Below are positions 7,059 through 13,438 of a DNA stretch of 13,438 bases, piece by piece. Position 1 is the first letter of the stretch; each line of letters starts with the position of its first letter. This DNA comes from Victivallales bacterium (GTDB taxonomy: Bacteria; Verrucomicrobiota; Lentisphaeria; Oligosphaerales; Oligosphaeraceae): assembly GCA_017963875.1 (NCBI GenBank), contig JAGCTA010000219.1, forward strand, positions 1 to 13,438, given 5' to 3'. Position numbers and translations under genes: made by a program. The notes below the pieces were generated by a model that saw only the letters and a program-made list of their open reading frames with translations, had not been told where the DNA came from and did no database searches.

Positions 7059-8228
7059 TCACAAGACGATATTGTATTGTTCCGCCTTTTGCTTCAGCAT
7101 GAGGATGAATTGATTACATGACGCGATTCGTCTGTCCCTGCGCGGGACTGTGCACATCCGCAGAATCTCCGCTATCGCGGGGAATTGCGAAAGTCCTGGG
7201 ATGTCGCTCAACATCGGCTGGTCCATTGATTCCATCTGGTAGCGCGCTTCCTGCCGCCCTTTGGTCGATATGAGTTCTTTCTGGGGCTGCGACAGCGGCT
7301 TTGCGCCAAACAATACGGCAAATGTGACTCCGAATGCAAATATGTCTGTCTTTTCGTCAATGACGTCTTTGCAGACCTGCTCTGGGGAGAGATATCCTCC
7401 TGTCCCTGTAACGGCGCTTGCCCGGTGGCCGATGGCAACGGATACCCCGAAGTCAATCAGTTTGATGGCGCCTTTTACCAACATGAAATTCGATGGCTTG
7501 ATGTCCAGATGCACAACCTTGTGTTTGTGCACGTAGTCCAATGCCTGCGCGGCCTGATAGACGACTTTGATTTTGTCCTCGACTGACAGTACCCTTCCGA
7601 CAACCTTGTCTCCAAGGTCATGTCCATCAAGGTATTCCATCAGCAGGTCGTATCCGACTTCCATGCCGAAGCGTTTGACTTTACGCAGCCCAAACATTCT
7701 TACGACTGGCATTGGCTCCATCTGGTTGAGTTTCTTGGAGATTTCAAATTCATTCTGAACGTGACGCAATTTGGTAGAATACTTAACGTTCTCAAGTTTT
7801 TCCGCATGGCCGCTGACACTTGCTCCCAGGTATTTGCTCAGTCCATTTCTGATGCTTTTGCTGCAGAACATGAACTCTCCGCAATTTGCCCGATACAGCA
7901 CCGCCTCTGCGCCTCTAGCCACAAGGTCGCTGAGTTCGTATGGCGCGTTTTGAGCGGCATCATACATTGCATTCAATTCCCTTTTCAGGTCTGCAGGCGT
8001 CTGAATATATGTTCGACGTTGTGGCCTGGGTGGTGGAGTTGATGCACGCATGGAGCCTGTGTCTCCAGTTGATTCGTCCCTGTCTTCATTCTTTTTTTCC
8101 ATCATTGAACTCAGACGACGTTCCCCTGGAACGAACTTCTTTGTTTTATTTCCGCTTTCAATCTCGTCTTCATTGTCAGACAGATTGATTATCGGTTTGA
8201 TATTTTCTGCGCCTTCGTCTTGTTTCAT
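7059..8228 (-). CDS. Eukaryote-like Ser/Thr protein kinase, non-RD, cytoplasmic
   Basis: The 389-residue protein has a charged, low-complexity N-terminus (about 1-95, with a PPPRP segment at 65-69) that looks disordered, then one Hanks-type kinase domain from about 98 to 380. Visible motifs are a reduced glycine loop ARGAEAVLY (104-112), Lys124, helix-C Glu160, catalytic loop HLDIKPSN (240-247) with Asp242, DFG (259-261), TGTGGYLSPEQ (274-284) and DIFAFG (295-300). All catalytic residues are present, so it should be active. The HRD arginine is replaced by Leu, as in non-RD kinases that need no activation-loop phosphorylation. There is no transmembrane segment or extracellular sensor, unlike PknB-type kinases. 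It is 92 bases downstream of the tubulin-like gene in the same direction, so that GTPase, the winged-helix protein or Hsp70 are candidate substrates. GGTGAAGGG immediately precedes the ATG. Confidence 0.93.
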   Translation of the reverse strand: MKQDEGAENIKPIINLSDNEDEIESGNKTKKFVPGERRLSSMMEKKNEDRDESTGDTGSMRASTPPPRPQRRTYIQTPADLKRELNAMYDAAQNAPYELSDLVARGAEAVLYRANCGEFMFCSKSIRNGLSKYLGASVSGHAEKLENVKYSTKLRHVQNEFEISKKLNQMEPMPVVRMFGLRKVKRFGMEVGYDLLMEYLDGHDLGDKVVGRVLSVEDKIKVVYQAAQALDYVHKHKVVHLDIKPSNFMLVKGAIKLIDFGVSVAIGHRASAVTGTGGYLSPEQVCKDVIDEKTDIFAFGVTFAVLFGAKPLSQPQKELISTKGRQEARYQMESMDQPMLSDIPGLSQFPAIAEILRMCTVPRRDRRIASCNQFILMLKQKAEQYNIVL

Positions 8229-8233
8229 CCCTT

Positions 8234-8253
8234 CACCTTTTTCGCCTAAGGTG
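8234..8253 (-). promoter_or_regulatory. Hairpin covering the ribosome site of the kinase gene
   Basis: In the mRNA sense, CACCTT (8253-8248) is a perfect complement of AAGGTG (8239-8234) across an 8-base loop. The 3' arm is the AAGGTG that forms the Shine-Dalgarno region just before the kinase ATG at 8228. Folding would hide the ribosome site and lower kinase translation relative to the upstream tubulin-like protein. The pairing is seen; the regulatory effect is inferred. Confidence 0.45.
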
Positions 8254-8320
8254 TTTCCTTTTTATCTGATCTTCAGATTCTTGCGGATTTTTCTGGATTA
8301 ATACGTTTCTTTTTTCTTAA

Positions 8321-9421
8321 TTACAGTTTGCCTATGCGTTTCAATGTCGCCAGTACATCGTCGCCAACGCCCTTCTTTTTCCCTGCCGCTTTTGCCTCTT
8401 TTTCGAGGTTGACTTCCATTTTTTTCAATTCGACGTGTTGCTCAATCGATTTATCCACTTTTGCCTGAACGTTTTCTTCGTTTATTTGATTGAACTCATC
8501 AACGAGTTCGGCTGGCTTTCTTGAGTACAGTCTGGAAACTGTGACAAAAGGTTTTTTGATGTCTGGATTCTCGACGACGCTATAGATTGGCGATACTTTC
8601 TTTGATTTGAAATATGTCAATATGTCATAGAATATCGTTGGATCTCCGCCTTTGGGTACTTCGACGAGGAACATTGCCTCGATGGCGTCTTCTGGCGGCA
8701 ACAGCAGTTCATTATTGTTTGCATCCAGTTGTTTTTCAAACGATTCCGCTGGATTGTACTCGAAATAGTTGAAATGATTGAAGTATGGTTTTGCGATGAA
8801 AGCCGTGAAATCCTCATGGTCGATATGTCCATCCAGCAGTTTCAACCTGTCGTTTTTGTCTGGAATGTCAAGGAATATCTTCAATGACTCCACCATCATT
8901 CCATTGTATTCGTCTTCAGCGATTTTCTCCTCGAATTTCTTCTGGTTGCTGAAAAGCACGATGTTTCCTGTATTTCCCTTGTCGATGGCTTCTGCGAGTG
9001 GTCCTTGCATGAAGTTGATGCTGTTACTGACATATTCTGCGCTTTCTAGTTTGTCGTATGGCAGTATCAGACAGAAGAATGTCTTGTCCTGAATGTCGAT
9101 GTCATCCACGTCGGTAATTTCTTTCAAAATTCCTGTTGTGATACCGTTTCCCGTGCCTCCGCCTGTAGAACTGATTACCATGCTTCCTCTTATCAGTTCG
9201 CTTAATTCGCGGCGTATTGCGTTGTATGCATCCATGCCAATTTCAGGGTTTTTCCTGCTTCCCTTGAATTGTCCTGTCGTTGAATGGACGGGTGCGTTAA
9301 TCCGTCTGCCACTGCCCTCAATTTTGTCCATTTCCGTTTGGGAAACGTTGACCAACGTTGCGTCGTCGTCCAGTTTCGCAGCAACTTTGTTTCCAGCGCC
9401 ACCGATTCCGATTGCTTTCAT
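8321..9421 (-). CDS. Divergent tubulin/FtsZ-superfamily GTPase (TubZ/FtsZ-like)
   Basis: Starting at the ATG at 9421 (366 residues), the protein opens with MKAIGIGGAGNKVAAKL, matching the first nucleotide loop of FtsZ (GVGGAG). STGGGTGNG at 85-93 is the tubulin/FtsZ signature GGGTG. GHIDHEDFTAF at 198-208 looks like the T7 catalytic loop (NLDFAD in FtsZ), with Asp201 and Asp204 in the positions that trigger GTP hydrolysis in the next subunit. The C-terminus (about 305-366) is a long charged helix with a Lys-rich tail, as in plasmid TubZ rather than FtsZ, which ends in a short membrane-anchor peptide. No membrane segment is seen. The first 28 residues of the longer open frame (from 9505) are rejected because the ATG overlaps the upstream stop as ATGA and has GGAGG ten bases before it. 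It should form cytoplasmic filaments; its role is unknown. Confidence 0.85.
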   Translation of the reverse strand: MKAIGIGGAGNKVAAKLDDDATLVNVSQTEMDKIEGSGRRINAPVHSTTGQFKGSRKNPEIGMDAYNAIRRELSELIRGSMVISSTGGGTGNGITTGILKEITDVDDIDIQDKTFFCLILPYDKLESAEYVSNSINFMQGPLAEAIDKGNTGNIVLFSNQKKFEEKIAEDEYNGMMVESLKIFLDIPDKNDRLKLLDGHIDHEDFTAFIAKPYFNHFNYFEYNPAESFEKQLDANNNELLLPPEDAIEAMFLVEVPKGGDPTIFYDILTYFKSKKVSPIYSVVENPDIKKPFVTVSRLYSRKPAELVDEFNQINEENVQAKVDKSIEQHVELKKMEVNLEKEAKAAGKKKGVGDDVLATLKRIGKL

Positions 9422-9771
9422 GATTGATAGTCCTCCAGATACGATGATTTTTTCATCACGTATTGTTGATTCAAGACCATTTGCTGGAGCGCTTTCGCAC
9501 CCCATGCGCTGATATATAAATTTTTCCTGTTCTTTTCATCTCTGACATCGACAAATGATAGAGTATAGAGTGTTTCCACAATGGCCACCGCCGTTTGCTT
9601 TGTCCGTGTTACTCCACAACTTTTCAGGTCGTCAAAGCAGTTTGTGATGTTGTATTTTACTTTTAAATCCTCGCTTTGGGCACACCAGCACAACACAAGA
9701 AAATGCGCGTATGTCATGCGCGCTACTTGCTGTTTGAACAGTTCGCTTATTTCGTCTTTCCCTTGTGCCAT
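9418..9771 (-). CDS. Small winged-helix DNA-binding protein, candidate TubR-like partner
   Basis: The 117-residue protein has the pattern of a MarR/PadR-type winged helix: a helical start, a helix-turn-helix at about 43-72 (TRTKQTAVAIVETLYTL), then FVDVRDEKNRKNLYISAWG at 73-91. The last segment reads as strand-wing-strand with the usual 'D.R....L.IS..G' ending before a last helix. Plasmid TubR proteins are also roughly 100-residue winged helices encoded directly upstream of tubZ, and the order is the same here. The stop overlaps the GTPase start as ATGA, indicating coupled translation. A GGAG lies ten bases upstream of the ATG. It probably binds the repeat-bearing region just upstream (9841-10022). 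It could instead be an ordinary autorepressor; direct similarity to TubR cannot be judged by eye. Confidence 0.75.
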   Translation of the reverse strand: MAQGKDEISELFKQQVARMTYAHFLVLCWCAQSEDLKVKYNITNCFDDLKSCGVTRTKQTAVAIVETLYTLSFVDVRDEKNRKNLYISAWGAKALQQMVLNQQYVMKKSSYLEDYQS

Positions 9772-9915
9772 TGGTTTGTTTCTCCGCCCTTTTTCCCTTT
9801 CTTGTGGTCTTTATTTTCTCCGCTCTATCTCAATTTATTTTACTATATCATACTATAATAGTTTGTAAAATCAATCTTGTGATTTTGTTTTCCCTTTTTT
9901 TCTCTCATTTTTCAC
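9772..9915 (-). other. Purine-rich 5' leader of the winged-helix/tubulin-like operon
   Basis: Most of this stretch is pyrimidine-rich on the + strand, hence purine-rich in the minus-strand transcript. The clearest blocks are 9776-9805 (TTTGTTTCTCC.. onward) and 9885-9912. It encodes no credible protein. It is interrupted at 9841-9861 by AT-rich copies of the TACTATA motif. It mirrors the purine-rich leader of the divergent hsp70 transcript. Confidence 0.6.
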
Positions 9916-10022
9916 AAAAATGCAATTGGTTGTAGCATAATCCCAACTGAAATCAATAATCAAATTATACTATATTACAATTCACTATAGTAGATTATAG
10001 TATAATACAATATAGTATAGTA
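9841..10022. repeat. Cluster of seven TACTATA/TATAGTA repeats, candidate centromere or operator
   Basis: The 7-mer TACTATA occurs exactly at 9841-9847, 9851-9857 and 9968-9974. Its reverse complement TATAGTA occurs at 9986-9992, 9996-10002, 10011-10017 and 10016-10022. Copies at 9841/9851, 9986/9996 and 9996/10016 are spaced by multiples of 10 bases, so they face the same side of the helix. A degenerate copy (TACAATA, 10006-10012) fills the missing register. All forward-oriented copies lie to the left and all reversed copies to the right. The cluster sits upstream of the winged-helix gene, where tubC iterons lie in TubZRC systems. Some copies include TATAAT and may double as -10 promoter boxes. 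Confidence 0.7.
9934..9963 (-). promoter_or_regulatory. Weak candidate leftward promoter for the winged-helix/tubulin-like operon
   Basis: On the minus strand, TTGATT (9963-9958) and TATGCT (9939-9934) are separated by 18 bases, each with four of six sigma-70 consensus positions. Several TATAAT-like hexamers in the nearby repeats (for example minus-strand 9969-9964 and 9999-9994, and plus-strand TATAAT at 10001-10006) are alternatives, but I see no good -35 hexamer for them. Confidence 0.2.
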
Positions 10023-10028
10023 TAAATC

Positions 10029-10219
10029 AGGGCCATGGCGGGAGAATAGGAGGATAGAAGTGGAGAGGAAAGGACGAAGAAAGAACCAATGAGAGAGAAG
10101 AAAATAACAAAAAAAGGAAAGGCAAAAGAATGGAAAAATCAAGAGGAAAAAAAGACAAAAGGAGAAAAAAACATGTAAATAAGAATGTTCAAAAAGAAGA
10201 GCAAAAAGAGGAGAAAGTG
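10029..10219 (+). other. Extended polypurine leader upstream of the hsp70-like gene
   Basis: The + strand here is almost entirely A and G: a hand count finds about 29 pyrimidines in about 191 bases. It begins right after the last TATAGTA repeat and ends at CTATATTATAAATAG (10220-10234), just before the hsp70 ribosome site. No convincing gene is present. A Lys/Glu-rich 29-codon frame at 10089-10178 is expected from base composition alone. The tract would give an unstructured A/G-rich mRNA leader, or could form triplex DNA. Confidence 0.65.
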
Positions 10220-10253
10220 CTATATTATAAATAGTCAACAAAGGTGAGACAAT

Positions 10254-13192
<2,939 letters not shown>

Positions 13193-13251
13193 CCGTTGGA
13201 CTTGCGACAAAGGATTTTTTTGAATACGAAAAGAATCAAAGGAAAACAACA

Positions 13252-13438
13252 ATGCTTCAACTGAACTGCCCCAAAGGATACCATCCGCTTCTGGACGAAT
13301 TGACGACGGAGAAAGCGATACGCAAAATCAAGGAATGGTTTCAGAACAATCTGGCGTTTGAATTGAACTTGCAGCGTGTCACTGCACCGTTGTTTGTACA
13401 AAGTGGCACAGGCATAAACGATGATCTGAACGGTGTCG
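13252..13438 (+). CDS. asnA: Aspartate-ammonia ligase AsnA, N-terminal part
   Basis: The gene starts at the ATG at 13252 (AAAGGA eight bases upstream) and runs off the right edge, giving 62 residues. The sequence contains PKGYHPLL (7-14), TEKAIRKIKEWFQNNLA (19-35), LNLQRVTAPLFV (38-49) and SGTGINDDLNG (51-61), the conserved opening of AsnA, the class II aminoacyl-tRNA-synthetase-related enzyme that makes asparagine from aspartate, ammonia and ATP. It lies 59 bases downstream of tgt on the same strand, with no terminator between them. The remaining four-fifths of the protein is outside the window. Confidence 0.93.
   Translation, partial: MLQLNCPKGYHPLLDELTTEKAIRKIKEWFQNNLAFELNLQRVTAPLFVQSGTGINDDLNGV

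Noticed and set aside
8321..9505. Longer tubulin-like protein with 28 extra N-terminal residues
   Set aside because: The extension overlaps the winged-helix gene and would precede the first nucleotide loop. The ATG at 9421 has a GGAGG and an ATGA overlap with the upstream stop.
10089..10178. 29-codon Lys/Glu-rich frame with ATG and TAA in the hsp70 leader, a possible leader peptide
   Set aside because: A/G-only sequence codes for K, E, R and G and rarely contains stops, and no Shine-Dalgarno sits at a proper distance. Composition explains it.
9975..10241. 88-residue minus-strand open frame, very rich in Phe, Leu and Ser, resembling a membrane protein
   Set aside because: It begins at a TTG with no ribosome site and is simply the complement of the polypurine tract; pyrimidine-rich codons encode F, L and S automatically. 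It also runs through the repeat cluster.

Overview
The window looks like a chromosomal segment of moderate GC content from a free-living or gut-associated bacterium that degrades plant polysaccharides. The gene set suggests a member of the PVC group such as Lentisphaerota or Kiritimatiellota: a polygalacturonase-like beta-helix protein beside an alpha-galactosidase-like enzyme, UPF0309-type SIS proteins with a BadF-type kinase, an FKBP with an extended N-terminal domain, AsnA, and a eukaryote-like kinase. This placement is an inference from gene content; there is no rRNA or other marker. No tRNA, rRNA, CRISPR array, transposase or integrase is visible.

Layout. At the left edge lies the C-terminal tail of a glycoside hydrolase on the + strand (3-194). 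It converges on a long run of minus-strand genes. Read in their direction of transcription (right to left), these are: a winged-helix protein (9771-9418), a tubulin/FtsZ-like GTPase (9421-8321), a Ser/Thr protein kinase (8228-7059), a BadF/N-acetylglucosamine-kinase-like ATPase (6964-5870), two tandem SIS-domain paralogues (5868-5125 and 5123-4383), a Gph-like HAD phosphatase (4274-3636), an FKBP prolyl isomerase with a Cys/His-rich insert (3567-2884), folD (2812-1928), tsaE (1938-1459) and a GH28-like protein (1410-211). On the + strand at the right are an Hsp70-family protein (10254-12071), tgt (12068-13192) and the start of asnA (from 13252).

The most unusual part is 7059-12071. A small winged-helix protein overlaps a divergent tubulin/FtsZ-superfamily GTPase by ATGA, followed by a non-RD Ser/Thr kinase. 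All three diverge from an Hsp70-like protein across a 482-base gene-free region. That region holds seven exact copies of a 7-mer (TACTATA/TATAGTA), several of them about one helical turn apart. The order repeats - winged helix - tubulin-like GTPase is the architecture of type III (TubZ-TubR-tubC) partition systems, here apparently on a chromosome and joined to a kinase and an Hsp70 relative. I know of no described system with this combination, but that cannot be confirmed without a database search.

The other genes are mostly housekeeping: t6A tRNA modification (TsaE), one-carbon metabolism (FolD), phosphoglycolate or sugar-phosphate hydrolysis (Gph), queuosine tRNA modification (Tgt) and asparagine synthesis (AsnA). 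The kinase-SIS-SIS operon has one-base spacings between genes and probably handles a phosphorylated amino sugar of unknown identity.
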